Shown here: in pieces, positions 52,533 through 61,890 of the stretch
Layout of the letters: each line of letters opens with the position of its first letter
How positions within the stretch are numbered: position 1 is the stretch's first letter
DNA from: an uncultured Eubacteriales bacterium
GTDB taxonomy: Bacteria > Bacillota > Clostridia > Lachnospirales > Lachnospiraceae
Assembly (NCBI GenBank): GCA_900314525.1
Contig: OMVN01000014.1
Span: forward strand, 1-64,000
Reading direction: 5' to 3'
DNA length: 64,000 nucleotides
The notes under the pieces: model-generated
What the model saw: the letters and a program-made list of their open reading frames with translations, nothing else
What the model was told of the DNA's origin: nothing
The model's database searches: none
Program-made: the position numbers and the translations under genes

Positions 52533-53747
52533 ATGTATAAGATTAATGAAAACTATTTAAAATTACCAGGAAGTTATCTTTTTTCTACAATAGGAAAAAA
52601 AGTAAGAGCATACAAGGAAGCAAACCCTGATAAGGATGTTATAAGCCTTGGAATAGGAGATGTTACACAGCCTCTGGCTCCAGCAGTGATAAATGCAATG
52701 CATAAAGCTGTTGATGAAATGGGAAAAAAAGAAACTTTTAAGGGATATGCACCTGATCTCGGATATGAATTTTTAAGAAAAGCTATTGTGTTGAATGATT
52801 ATAAAAACAGAAATGCTTTTGTTGAGACTGACGAGATTTTTATAAGCGATGGTGCAAAAAGTGATTCTGGCAATATAGGTGATATCTTTTCAAAAGATAA
52901 CAAGATTGCTGTATGTGATCCTGTATACCCAGTTTATGTGGATACAAATGCGATGGCAGGAAGAACTGGCGACTACCTTGAAGACAAACAAAAATGGAGT
53001 AATGTGATTTATATGCCATGTGTGAAAGAAAACAATTTTGCCCCTGAAATTCCAGAAGAAACACCAGATATTATATATCTGTGCTTCCCTAATAATCCTA
53101 CAGGTTCAACTATCACAAAGGATGAACTTCAGAAGTGGGTTGATTATGCAAATGAAAATGGTGCAGTTATTATTTATGACGCAGCATATGAAGCGTATAT
53201 TTCTGAAGATAATATTGCGCATTCTATTTATGAGTGTGAAGGTGCAAGAACATGTGCAATCGAACTTAGAAGTTTTTCTAAAAACGCAGGATTCACAGGA
53301 ACAAGACTTGGATTTACAGTAGTTCCAAAAGATTTAAAGTGCGAAGGAGTGTCATTAAATAGCCTTTGGGCAAGAAGACAGGGAACAAAATTTAATGGAG
53401 CGCCATACATAATCCAGAGAGCTGGTGAGGCAGTATACTCTGAGGAGGGAAAGAGAGAGACAAGAGAACAGGTGGCATATTATATGAATAACGCTAGAGT
53501 TATCAGAGAAGAATTAAAGAGTGCTGGCTACACAGTATTTGGTGGAGTGAATGCTCCATATATATGGTTAAAGACACCTGATAATATGACATCATGGGAA
53601 TTTTTTGACGTAATGTTAAACAGAGCAAATGTAGTAGGAACACCGGGCTCAGGATTTGGTCCAAGCGGTGAGGGATATTTTAGATTAACTGCATTTGGAG
53701 AATATGAAAACACAATAAAGGCAATAGAGAGAATAAAAAATATATAA
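52533..53747 (+). CDS. dapL: LL-diaminopimelate aminotransferase
   Basis: 404 residues, ATG with AAAGGA upstream. Converts tetrahydrodipicolinate to LL-DAP with glutamate as donor. Seen: [59 protein letters not shown], and the PLP Lys in [17 protein letters not shown]. These match DapL rather than aspartate aminotransferase. With ddh present at 26233, the organism has two independent routes into the DAP pathway. Confidence 0.93.
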   Translation: MYKINENYLKLPGSYLFSTIGKKVRAYKEANPDKDVISLGIGDVTQPLAPAVINAMHKAVDEMGKKETFKGYAPDLGYEFLRKAIVLNDYKNRNAFVETDEIFISDGAKSDSGNIGDIFSKDNKIAVCDPVYPVYVDTNAMAGRTGDYLEDKQKWSNVIYMPCVKENNFAPEIPEETPDIIYLCFPNNPTGSTITKDELQKWVDYANENGAVIIYDAAYEAYISEDNIAHSIYECEGARTCAIELRSFSKNAGFTGTRLGFTVVPKDLKCEGVSLNSLWARRQGTKFNGAPYIIQRAGEAVYSEEGKRETREQVAYYMNNARVIREELKSAGYTVFGGVNAPYIWLKTPDNMTSWEFFDVMLNRANVVGTPGSGFGPSGEGYFRLTAFGEYENTIKAIERIKNI

Positions 53748-53815
53748 TATGCAATAGATAAATGTCTGATGATGTGGTAAAATTTATATTAAATATAAAT
53801 TTTGGAGTGATGATG

Positions 53816-54637
53816 ATGGATAATGCGTTATTAGGCAAGAAGTTAAATGCTCTGATTTCAAAAAATGAAGATATTAAGCATGAGAAAAAGATGCTCATAG
53901 ATGATTACAGGGATTTAACAAGACTTGTGAAGAAGACAGGGATAATAAGTTTATCAGTTATGCTTTTTCAGCTGATTATATTAAGAGGATTTGCAAACAG
54001 TAAGAATCATGTGACACTTAGGAGCCTAGGAAGATTCCTTACACCATACTGCATAATCATATTTTTCTTTTGTTTCATTATATTTTTAATAAAAGGATTT
54101 GACTGGTTTATAAATGCAGATAATCAGTATTCAAAAAAAGCAGCAAAAAAACTGGACAGATTAACATTGGCAGATAGGATAGACAGTATAAATCTTGCTA
54201 TTATGCGACTTGAAAATGAAATTGAAAAGACAAAAGACGAGATAGTATTAAATGGCGGTAATGTTGAAGAGATATTGAGTACGAAAATCTCTCAAGAAAC
54301 TCAGACTAAGCATGAAATAAAAAAAGATAAAGTTAATGAAACATCTAAAAAGTCAGTTGAAAAGGAAAACAACTATGATAAACAGATAAGTCTCGAGATA
54401 GATGAAATTCTTGGAGATGAATTAGACTTTCTCGATGATGATATTAACAGTACCAAAATGAAGAAACAGGGGGCTGTCAAGAAAGTTGTTGCTAAGAGCA
54501 GAGACTTTACAAAATTATCAGAAAATGATGATATAAGCAGCATTTTCAGCGGACTTGACGAAATTGGTGACGATGACGAGGATGAGTTTGAAAACAGCAG
54601 CCAGATGTGGGAGAAAGAGTCAAAAATACAGGTATAA
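53816..54637 (+). CDS. two-TM protein with acidic C-terminal tail, hypothetical
   Basis: 273 residues from the third of three adjacent ATGs (53816), which is best spaced from GGAG; earlier in-frame starts at 53762, 53810 and 53813 are possible. Two membrane helices (~48-66, IISLSVMLFQLIILRGF; ~77-97, PYCIIIFFFCFIIFLIKGF) are flanked by coiled-coil segments (LDRLTLADRIDSINLAIMRLENEIEKTKD). The C-terminus (~165-273) is disordered and Asp/Glu-rich (DDISSIFSGLDEIGDDDEDE). Unknown function. Confidence 0.65.
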   Translation: MDNALLGKKLNALISKNEDIKHEKKMLIDDYRDLTRLVKKTGIISLSVMLFQLIILRGFANSKNHVTLRSLGRFLTPYCIIIFFFCFIIFLIKGFDWFINADNQYSKKAAKKLDRLTLADRIDSINLAIMRLENEIEKTKDEIVLNGGNVEEILSTKISQETQTKHEIKKDKVNETSKKSVEKENNYDKQISLEIDEILGDELDFLDDDINSTKMKKQGAVKKVVAKSRDFTKLSENDDISSIFSGLDEIGDDDEDEFENSSQMWEKESKIQV

Positions 54638-54697
54638 TTTATATGTAGTATATGAATTATGTGTAAAATTATGTGAACCTTGTATATTTCAAAAACA

Positions 54698-54726
54698 TTG
54701 ACAAATAAAATTGAGTATAGTATAAT
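54698..54726 (+). promoter_or_regulatory. perfect consensus promoter of the sortase cassette
   Basis: TTGACA (54698-54703), exactly 17 bp, TATAAT (54721-54726). The best sigma-A match in the window, implying strong expression of the following gene. Confidence 0.85.
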
Positions 54727-54767
54727 CTCTGTATCTCAATTAATAGAATTAGAAGGAGGAGAATATT

Positions 54768-55334
54768 GTGGTTAAAAAGTTATTAGCAGTTTCATTATCA
54801 GTAGCTATGACACTTGCAATGGCAGTTAGTGCTTTTGCAGCAGGTACAGTAAATTCTGAAGAGCAGAGAGTTTTAGATGCTATTAAGGCAGATAAAGTTG
54901 ATGATAGCTCAGCACAGAAATACTTTACACAGGCTACTAAGTTCTTTGAGAGAGATGACATCGATGCAACAAAAGCTCAGGCTGATGAAGTTATCGGATA
55001 TGTTAATCAGGCAGCAGCAGTCGCTAAGAGTGCTGGACTTAAATCAGAGAAAGATATCCTTAATGCATCAGATGATGTTAAGAATCAGCTTATTGAATAC
55101 GCTAAGAAAGCAGCAGCTGTATTTGGATTAACAGTAAGAGTTGATTCTAAATCAGGTGTTATCGAATTCATCAAGACAGATGCAACAACAGGTACTACAC
55201 AGGTAGTTGCAACAACAAACACATCAACAAAGACAACAGGCGCAAATGAGATGGCTGGTGTTGCTGTAGTTTCAGTATTAGGTTTAGCAGTTGCTGCATT
55301 AGCAGTAGTTACTAAGAAAAATGCAGAAGCATAG
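54768..55334 (+). CDS. secreted small protein, likely sortase substrate
   Basis: 188 residues, GTG with AGGAGG upstream. Signal peptide 1-24 (VAMTLAMAVSAFAA), a helical body (~26-130), then a Thr-rich linker and a sorting-like end: STKTTGANEMA, a hydrophobic helix (VAVVSVLGLAVAALAVV) and the basic tail TKKNAEA. The Thr-Gly of TKTTG lines up with LPxTG, but Leu and Pro are absent. The sortase gene begins 14 bp before this gene's stop. Codons are optimised. The body matches no family I know; a cell-wall or pilus-like surface role is inferred. Confidence 0.8.
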   Translation: MVKKLLAVSLSVAMTLAMAVSAFAAGTVNSEEQRVLDAIKADKVDDSSAQKYFTQATKFFERDDIDATKAQADEVIGYVNQAAAVAKSAGLKSEKDILNASDDVKNQLIEYAKKAAAVFGLTVRVDSKSGVIEFIKTDATTGTTQVVATTNTSTKTTGANEMAGVAVVSVLGLAVAALAVVTKKNAEA

Positions 55335-56010
55335 AAAAAAGTTTGCTAAAAAATTGAATAGAGTAATGGCATATATTTATGTGCCATTACTTTTTTCTTT
55401 TTTAGCATATGGTGTTACATATCTTATAGCATCTGATGTAATAGGAATGACTAAGAACCTGGTTAGCCTGGTATCTTCAGATGCAGCGCCTGATTTTTCT
55501 GTTCAAAATGAATCTGTTTTCAAGCAAAATTCAGCAGAATTATCTGAAAATAACGGGGTTATTACAGTTAAACGTGCTGATGTTGGAATGGCTGAATATG
55601 GACAGATGTATGCATATGTAAGATGTACCAGAATTGCATTAGATGCTCCTGTGTATATGGGAGATGACGATGCTATCCTTAAGAAAGGAATTGGACAGAA
55701 TTTTGCCACATTCCAGCCTGGATTTGGTGGGCTTATATTACTTGGAGGTCATAATAATACATATTTTAATGCCCTCAAGAATATTTCTATAGGGGACAAT
55801 GTTGAAGTGGAGACAAGCTATGGTACATATGTTTATCAAGTGAGCGATGCAAAAATCCTGAATGAAAATGACAGAAGTGCGTATGATTTTGGCATTGATC
55901 ACGAACAGTTAGTTTTATATACATGTTATCCCTTTGATATGCTTGCACATACACCGAAAAGGTTTTTCGTGTATTGTGACTTAGTATCAGGACCAGTATT
56001 TGTTGATTAA
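55321..56010 (+). CDS. class D-like sortase
   Basis: 229 residues; ATG overlaps the substrate gene by 14 bases, so translation is coupled (no good ribosome site). A basic N-terminus and a membrane helix (VPLLFSFLAYGVTYLIASDVI) precede the sortase barrel. Catalytic residues: His in LILLGGHNNTYF (~144), Cys in VLYTCYPF (~201) and Arg in PKRFFVYC (~214). The TCYPF instead of TLxTC pattern agrees with the class D group of Clostridia. Acts at the outer membrane face to attach the upstream protein to peptidoglycan. Confidence 0.9.
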   Translation: MQKHRKKFAKKLNRVMAYIYVPLLFSFLAYGVTYLIASDVIGMTKNLVSLVSSDAAPDFSVQNESVFKQNSAELSENNGVITVKRADVGMAEYGQMYAYVRCTRIALDAPVYMGDDDAILKKGIGQNFATFQPGFGGLILLGGHNNTYFNALKNISIGDNVEVETSYGTYVYQVSDAKILNENDRSAYDFGIDHEQLVLYTCYPFDMLAHTPKRFFVYCDLVSGPVFVD

Positions 56011-56030
56011 CAGAATAATAGGAGGATAGC

Positions 56031-56918
56031 ATGAAACATTCAAAATATAAATCAGTTATATGTATGCTTACAAGTCTTTTGCTTGCTATTTTTATTTCTG
56101 TGATTTCTCTGGCAGTAGCGATAAGGCTTGGATTTGCGTCGAATAATTCTCTTGTTAAGGCACTTGATGATGTACATTATTATGATATGGTGTATGATAG
56201 CTTCACTGAAAAATGTGAATCAGTTCTTATACCTGACGGTCTTGATGTAAAAGTTTTAGATGGTGCGTTTTCAAAAGAACAGCTTAGAAGTGATGGAAAT
56301 GATTATTTTAAGGCCCAGCTTAACAGTACAACGTTTAATGTGAATACATTTATTTATAAACAAAAATTGCAAGATAACATTAATCAATATGTAAATGATA
56401 ATAATCTAAGTGTTGATGGGGACAGAGATAAGATAATTTCAGATATTTCTGATGAAATCGTAAATTATTATTTAGATATGATTAAGATACCATACGCAAA
56501 TACAGTGAGTGTCATTTTTAGAAATATAATAAAATATTTTCCACTTATAGTTGCCCCTATGGTTGTAATGGGTGCTGTGTGTGTATTTTTGCTTTGCGTG
56601 CAGAACAAAAGAAAGAAAAACAGAATATTCAGATATCTTGCGTATAGTGTAATGTCTGGAGCAATAACTACAATCATTCCAGTAATATACAGTTTTTCTA
56701 CTGGTTTTTACAAAAAGATTCAGATATATCCAGTGTATGTCTACAAATTTATGATAAGATATCTTGAAAATGGACTGAAGATTCTTGCGACTGTGGGAAT
56801 TATGCTATTTATAGTAGCATTGATTATGATATTCCTTAGTACATATATCAAGTCGAGATATTTAAAGGAGGCAAGGATTCATCATCACCACCATCATCAT
56901 AGTGAGGATGACATTTAA
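56031..56918 (+). CDS. membrane protein with C-terminal His7 tail
   Basis: 295 residues, ATG with AGGAGG upstream. Helix 1 (~9-32), an outer domain (~35-160), then three or four further helices (~167-190, 205-225, 253-277). It ends RIHHHHHHHSEDDI, giving seven consecutive encoded His (CAT/CAC mixture, so not simple slippage) on the cytoplasmic or outer side. The gene follows sortase by 20 bp and shares its promoter. Metal sensing or transport is possible, but the family is unknown. Confidence 0.7.
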   Translation: MKHSKYKSVICMLTSLLLAIFISVISLAVAIRLGFASNNSLVKALDDVHYYDMVYDSFTEKCESVLIPDGLDVKVLDGAFSKEQLRSDGNDYFKAQLNSTTFNVNTFIYKQKLQDNINQYVNDNNLSVDGDRDKIISDISDEIVNYYLDMIKIPYANTVSVIFRNIIKYFPLIVAPMVVMGAVCVFLLCVQNKRKKNRIFRYLAYSVMSGAITTIIPVIYSFSTGFYKKIQIYPVYVYKFMIRYLENGLKILATVGIMLFIVALIMIFLSTYIKSRYLKEARIHHHHHHHSEDDI

Positions 56919-56930
56919 TAAGAGTTTGCT

Positions 56931-56966
56931 AAGACGTTCTAATCCATGGGATTTGGGACGTCTTTT
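56931..56966 (+). terminator. terminator of sortase cassette
   Basis: AAGACGT (56931-56937) pairs with ACGTCTT (56958-56964) and inner AATCC with GGATT, followed by T-run. Confidence 0.8.
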
Positions 56967-57066
56967 TTGTGCCAAGAAAAATATAGTGAATAATTTTTTA
57001 GAGTATGCAGACTATAAGAAAGATGTTACAATATTTTTATAAAATTTATCAGGAGGAATACATAAT

Positions 57067-57357
57067 ATGTCAGCGATAATTACAGATGAAATATTAGATA
57101 ATACCTTGATTCTAGCCAAGCTTGAGATGGATGACAATCAGAGAATGCAGGCAAAAAATGATATGGAAAGAATGCTTGAGTATATAGACAAGTTAAATGA
57201 GCTTGATACAGAGGGAATAGATGCTATGAGCCATAGCTTTAATCAGGTCAACTGCTTTAGAGAGGATATAGTAACTAATGAAGATGATACAGAAAACATA
57301 TTGAGTAATGCCCCTCAAAAGGAAAATAATATGTTTGTTGTGCCAAAAACATTCTAA
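57067..57357 (+). CDS. gatC: Asp-tRNA(Asn)/Glu-tRNA(Gln) amidotransferase subunit C
   Basis: 96 residues, ATG with AGGAGG upstream. The N-terminal helix LILAKLEMDDNQRMQAKNDMERMLEYIDKL, followed by FREDIVTNEDD and NAPQKENNMFVVPK at the end, is typical GatC. It stabilises GatA against GatB. First gene of gatCAB. Confidence 0.95.
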   Translation: MSAIITDEILDNTLILAKLEMDDNQRMQAKNDMERMLEYIDKLNELDTEGIDAMSHSFNQVNCFREDIVTNEDDTENILSNAPQKENNMFVVPKTF

Positions 57358-57375
57358 TGACAGGAGGAAGTATTG

Positions 57376-58824
57376 ATGGGATTACTAGATTATTCTGCAA
57401 CTGAGCTGTCAGCAAAGATAAAGAATAAGGAAATTGGAGTAAGGGAAGCTACTCAGGCAGTTTTAAATCAGATAGAAGAAAAAGACAGGGAATACAACTG
57501 TTATATTACTGTGGATAGTGAAAATGTATTGAAGGATGCAGATGAGATACAGAAATTAATAGATGATGGGTCTCTTAATTCTCCTTTGGCAGGGGTGCCA
57601 GTAGCAATTAAGGATAATATCTGTGTGAAAAATATGAGTACTACATGCGGCTCTAAAATTTTAAAAAATTTTATTCCAACTTATAATGCCCAGGCGGCAG
57701 AAAATCTTATAAAGGCGGGAGCTGTAATTATCGGAAAAACAAATATGGATGAATTTGGAATGGGGTCAACTACAGAAAGTTCCTATTTTGGTCCTACTAG
57801 AAATCCTGCAAATATAAATCATGTAGCAGGAGGTTCATCTGGGGGATCAGCAGCAGCTGTGGCTGCTAAGGAGTGTTACTTTGCACTTGGTTCTGACACC
57901 GGAGGATCTATTAGACAGCCGGCGGGATATTGTGGTGTAGTTGGTTTGAAACCTTCATATCAGACAGTTTCTAGATATGGACTGGTTGCATATGCCTCAT
58001 CGTTAGAACAGATTGGACCAATTGCAAAAGATGTAACTGACTGTGCAAATATTCTGGATGTTATTGCCTCTTATGATCCTAAAGATTCTACATCGCTAAA
58101 AAGAGAATATGGATTCGCTGATGCCCTTATAAATGATGTTAAGGGGATGAAAATTGGAATACCTAGGGAATATTTAGTTAATGGAATAGACAGTCATGTA
58201 AAGAAAAGCATCCTAAAGGCAGCAGATTTGCTGAAAGAGAAGGGTGCTATTGTGGAAGAGTGTAGTCTGAAATTGTCTGAATATGCAATACCTGCTTATT
58301 ATACAATTGCTTCTGCAGAGGCAAGTTCAAACCTCGAGAGATTTGATGGAATCAAATATGGCTACAGAGCTGATAATTTTGATGGCCTTCATGATATGTA
58401 TAAGAAAACAAGAAGTGATGGATTTGGAACTGAAGTAAAGCGTAGAATAACTCTTGGCTCATTTGTGTTAAGTTCGGGATTTTATGATGCGTATTATCTG
58501 AAGGCTATGAAAGTCAGAGCATTGATAAAGAGAGAATTTGATAAATGTTTTGAAAAATTTGATTTGATATTAGGACCGGTTGCTCCAACAACAGCTCCAA
58601 TACTAGGTGAAAGTCTTGAGAATCCGATGAAAATGTATTTGTCGGATATTTATACAGTATCAGCAAATCTTGCGGGACTTTGTGGAATTTCAGTTCCATG
58701 TGGCAAAGACAGTGCTGGCTTGCCGGTTGGCCTTCAGATGATAGGAGACTGTTATAAAGAGAAGAATATTTTAAGAGCTGCTTATACATATGAACAGGCA
58801 GTAAAGGAAAGGCAGGGAGTATAA
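57376..58824 (+). CDS. gatA: Asp-tRNA(Asn)/Glu-tRNA(Gln) amidotransferase subunit A
   Basis: 482 residues from ATG 57376 with GGAGGAAG upstream (a TTG immediately before is in frame but less likely). Amidase signature family: catalytic Lys in VPVAIKDNICV, AGGSSGGSAAAVAA and GSDTGGSIRQPA with the cis-Ser and nucleophile Ser. Releases ammonia from glutamine for transamidation by GatB. Stop TAA is directly followed by the gatB ATG. Confidence 0.96.
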   Translation: MGLLDYSATELSAKIKNKEIGVREATQAVLNQIEEKDREYNCYITVDSENVLKDADEIQKLIDDGSLNSPLAGVPVAIKDNICVKNMSTTCGSKILKNFIPTYNAQAAENLIKAGAVIIGKTNMDEFGMGSTTESSYFGPTRNPANINHVAGGSSGGSAAAVAAKECYFALGSDTGGSIRQPAGYCGVVGLKPSYQTVSRYGLVAYASSLEQIGPIAKDVTDCANILDVIASYDPKDSTSLKREYGFADALINDVKGMKIGIPREYLVNGIDSHVKKSILKAADLLKEKGAIVEECSLKLSEYAIPAYYTIASAEASSNLERFDGIKYGYRADNFDGLHDMYKKTRSDGFGTEVKRRITLGSFVLSSGFYDAYYLKAMKVRALIKREFDKCFEKFDLILGPVAPTTAPILGESLENPMKMYLSDIYTVSANLAGLCGISVPCGKDSAGLPVGLQMIGDCYKEKNILRAAYTYEQAVKERQGV

Positions 58825-60255
58825 ATGACAGGAAAATATGAAACAGTAATTGGCCTTGAAGTTCATGTTGAATTGGCAACCAAGACTAAGATATTTTGTG
58901 GATGCAGAACTGATTTTGGTGGAAAACCTAATTCTCAGACTTGCCCAGTGTGCAGTGGCATGCCTGGAAGTCTTCCAGTACTAAATAAAAAAGTGTTAGA
59001 GTATGCTATAGCTGTAGGAATTGCTCTTAATTGCGATATAACGAGATACTCAAAATTTGATAGGAAAAATTATTTTTATCCTGATAATCCACAGAATTAC
59101 CAGATATCACAACTATATCAGCCGATTTGTCGAAATGGAAATGTTGAGATTAAAGACGAAAAAGGAAATGCTAAGAAAATCGGGATTCATGAAATACATA
59201 TGGAAGAAGATGCAGGAAAACTTATACATGATGATTCTAATGGGCTTACATATGTAGATTATAATCGAGCAGGTGTTCCGCTTATTGAGATAGTATCTGA
59301 ACCAGATATGAGAAGTGCAGATGAGGTAATTGATTATCTTGAGAAGCTCAGGATGACAATTCAGTATTTGAAAGCATCTGACTGTAAATTAAATGAGGGA
59401 TCCATGAGAGCAGATGTTAATATCTCAGTGCATGAATGGGGCAATGAATTTGGAACAAGAACGGAAATGAAAAATCTCAACTCTTTCAAGGCGATTAGAA
59501 GGGCTATTGAAGGGGAGACAAAAAGGCAGATTAGCCTGATAGAAAATGGAGAGAAGATAATACAGGAAACAAGAAGATGGGATGATGCAAAGGGTGAATC
59601 CTACTCTATGAGATCTAAAGAAGATGCTAGAGATTACAGGTATTTTCCTGAACCAGATTTGCCTCCAATTTTTGTTAGTGACCAATGGATTAGCGAGATT
59701 AAAGGAGCACAGCCTGAGTTTAAAAATGAAAAAATGGAGAGATATGTAAGGGAATATAACCTTCCGAAATATGATGCGGACATAATTACATCTACAAAAA
59801 AACTTGCAGATATTTTTGAAGAGACTATAAAATTTGATGTCAGTCCCAAAAAAGCCAGCAATTATATAATGGGAGAGGTGATGAGACTTATTAAAGTTCA
59901 TGATATGGACCCTGAGGATATAAATTTTTCTCCTGAGAATCTTGCTAAACTGATTAAACTTACAGATAAGTCTGTAATAAATATAAGTGTTGCTAAGGAA
60001 ATATTTGAAAAAATATTTGTAAACGATATAGATCCTGAAAAATATGTGGAAGAAAATGGACTTAAGCAGAGCAATAATGAAGCAGAAGTGAAAGAAATAG
60101 TAATAAAGGTAATTGAAAATAATCCCCAGTCTGTATCTGATTTCAGGAATGGTAAACAAAAAGCAATGGGATACCTTGTTGGACAGGCAATGAAAGAGTC
60201 AAAGGGCAGGGCAAATCCCACAATAATTAATAAGCTTTTGAGAGAATTATTATAA
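58825..60255 (+). CDS. gatB: Asp-tRNA(Asn)/Glu-tRNA(Gln) amidotransferase subunit B
   Basis: 476 residues; ATG immediately after the gatA stop, with GGGAG upstream. Seen: VIGLEVHVELATKTKIFCGC, CPVCSGMPGSLPVLN (zinc Cys pairs), FDRKNYFYPDNPQNYQI, GSMRADVNISV and the C-terminal YqeY-like tail (~400-476). Activates misacylated Glu-tRNA(Gln) or Asp-tRNA(Asn) with ATP. The complex is needed where asparaginyl or glutaminyl synthetases are missing. Confidence 0.96.
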   Translation: MTGKYETVIGLEVHVELATKTKIFCGCRTDFGGKPNSQTCPVCSGMPGSLPVLNKKVLEYAIAVGIALNCDITRYSKFDRKNYFYPDNPQNYQISQLYQPICRNGNVEIKDEKGNAKKIGIHEIHMEEDAGKLIHDDSNGLTYVDYNRAGVPLIEIVSEPDMRSADEVIDYLEKLRMTIQYLKASDCKLNEGSMRADVNISVHEWGNEFGTRTEMKNLNSFKAIRRAIEGETKRQISLIENGEKIIQETRRWDDAKGESYSMRSKEDARDYRYFPEPDLPPIFVSDQWISEIKGAQPEFKNEKMERYVREYNLPKYDADIITSTKKLADIFEETIKFDVSPKKASNYIMGEVMRLIKVHDMDPEDINFSPENLAKLIKLTDKSVINISVAKEIFEKIFVNDIDPEKYVEENGLKQSNNEAEVKEIVIKVIENNPQSVSDFRNGKQKAMGYLVGQAMKESKGRANPTIINKLLRELL

Positions 60256-60266
60256 CAAAATATGGT

Positions 60267-60295
60267 TTGATTTTATAAATGCATTGTATTATAAT
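60267..60295 (+). promoter_or_regulatory. promoter of purB
   Basis: TTGATT (60267-60272), 17-bp spacer, TATAAT (60290-60295). A ~110-nt leader follows, without a recognisable purine riboswitch. Confidence 0.65.
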
Positions 60296-60407
60296 TAGCT
60301 TGAATTGTTATGTGTAACGTGAGGTATATCTCGTTTGCGTTGCAGATGAGGATATCAGTAAGAACATGTTAATTAAATAAAAACTTACAGGAAAGGAAAG
60401 TATAAAG

Positions 60408-61838
60408 ATGTACGACAAATATCAGAGCCCATTATCAGAGAGATATGCCAGCAAAGAGATGCAGTATATTTTTTCACCAGATAAGAAATTTAAGACATGG
60501 AGAAAATTATGGATTGCACTTGCTGAAACAGAGAAAGAATTAGGACTTAATATTACAGATGAGCAGATTGAAGAATTAAAGGCAAATGCAGATGATATCA
60601 ATTATGATGTTGCAAAAGAGAGAGAAAAACTTGTAAGACATGACGTAATGTCACATGTATATGCTTATGGCGTTCAGTGTCCAAAAGCTAAAGGAATCAT
60701 TCATTTAGGCGCAACTTCATGCTACGTTGGTGATAATACAGATATTATCATTATGACTGAAGCTTTAAAATTAGTAAGAGAAAAACTTATTAATGTATTA
60801 TCAGAACTTGCAAAATTTGCTGATAAATATAAAGATCAGCCAACACTTGCATTTACTCATTTCCAGCCTGCACAGCCAACAACAGTTGGTAAGAGAGCTA
60901 CACTCTGGATGAATGAGTTAGTAGTTGATTTAGAAGATCTTGAATACCTTATTGGAAGCATGAAGCTTTTAGGATCAAAGGGTACTACAGGAACACAGGC
61001 AAGCTTCCTTGAACTTTTCGAAGGTGACCAGGAAAAAGTTAAGAAAGTCGATCCTATGATTGCCAAGAAAATGGGATTTGAAAAATGCCAGCCTGTATCA
61101 GGACAGACATATACACGTAAAGTTGATACAAGAGTTTTGAATGTATTAGCAGGAATTGCTGCAAGTGCTCATAAATTCTCAAATGATATCAGACTTTTAC
61201 AGCACTTAAAGGAAGTTGAAGAACCATTTGAAAAGAATCAGATCGGATCTTCTGCAATGGCATACAAGAGAAATCCAATGAGAAGTGAAAGAATTGCTTC
61301 ACTTGCAAATTATGTAATTGCTGATGCAATTAACCCAGCAATAACATCTTCTACTCAGTGGTTTGAGAGAACATTAGATGATTCTGCAAATAAGAGAATT
61401 AGTATTCCTGAAGGATTCCTTGCAATCGATGGAATCTTAGATCTTTACTTAAATGTTGTAGACGGATTAGTAGTATATCCAAAGGTAATTGAGAAGAGAC
61501 TTATGTCAGAACTTCCATTTATGGCAACAGAAAATATTATGATGGACGCTGTAAAGGCAGGTGGAGACAGACAGGAACTTCATGAAGAGATTCGTGAGCT
61601 CTCAATGAAGGCAGGATACAATGTTAAACATGAAGGTCTTGACAATAACTTATTAGAGCTTATTGCCAATGATGAGAAGTTTGGATTAACATTAGAAGAT
61701 CTTAAGAAATCAATGGATCCAAAGAAATATGTTGGAAGATCAAAAGAGCAGGTTGAAGAGTTCTTAGAAGAAGTAATCAAACCAATTCTTGATTCTAACA
61801 AAGAAATATTAGGACTTACAGCAGAAATAAATGTATAA
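60408..61838 (+). CDS. purB: adenylosuccinate lyase
   Basis: 476 residues, ATG with AGGAAAG upstream. Acts at two steps of purine synthesis (SAICAR and adenylosuccinate cleavage). Superfamily signatures: [41 protein letters not shown] (catalytic His region) and the signature loop [16 protein letters not shown]. Length is normal for the group with longer C-terminus. Upstream of the PurF homologue by 52 bp, consistent with a purine operon. Confidence 0.95.
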   Translation: MYDKYQSPLSERYASKEMQYIFSPDKKFKTWRKLWIALAETEKELGLNITDEQIEELKANADDINYDVAKEREKLVRHDVMSHVYAYGVQCPKAKGIIHLGATSCYVGDNTDIIIMTEALKLVREKLINVLSELAKFADKYKDQPTLAFTHFQPAQPTTVGKRATLWMNELVVDLEDLEYLIGSMKLLGSKGTTGTQASFLELFEGDQEKVKKVDPMIAKKMGFEKCQPVSGQTYTRKVDTRVLNVLAGIAASAHKFSNDIRLLQHLKEVEEPFEKNQIGSSAMAYKRNPMRSERIASLANYVIADAINPAITSSTQWFERTLDDSANKRISIPEGFLAIDGILDLYLNVVDGLVVYPKVIEKRLMSELPFMATENIMMDAVKAGGDRQELHEEIRELSMKAGYNVKHEGLDNNLLELIANDEKFGLTLEDLKKSMDPKKYVGRSKEQVEEFLEEVIKPILDSNKEILGLTAEINV

Positions 61839-61890
61839 ATTATATATTAGTAACCAATTATAATAAACAAGAATATAACGGAGGAAAGAA

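Noticed and set aside
59425-60159. Long minus-strand frame (244 codons) opposite gatB
   Set aside because: It is antisense to a conserved gene, rich in Phe/Tyr/Ile as expected from AT-rich complement, and has no ribosome site.
60296-60407. Purine riboswitch in the purB leader
   Set aside because: The conserved junction and loop-loop sequences are missing.
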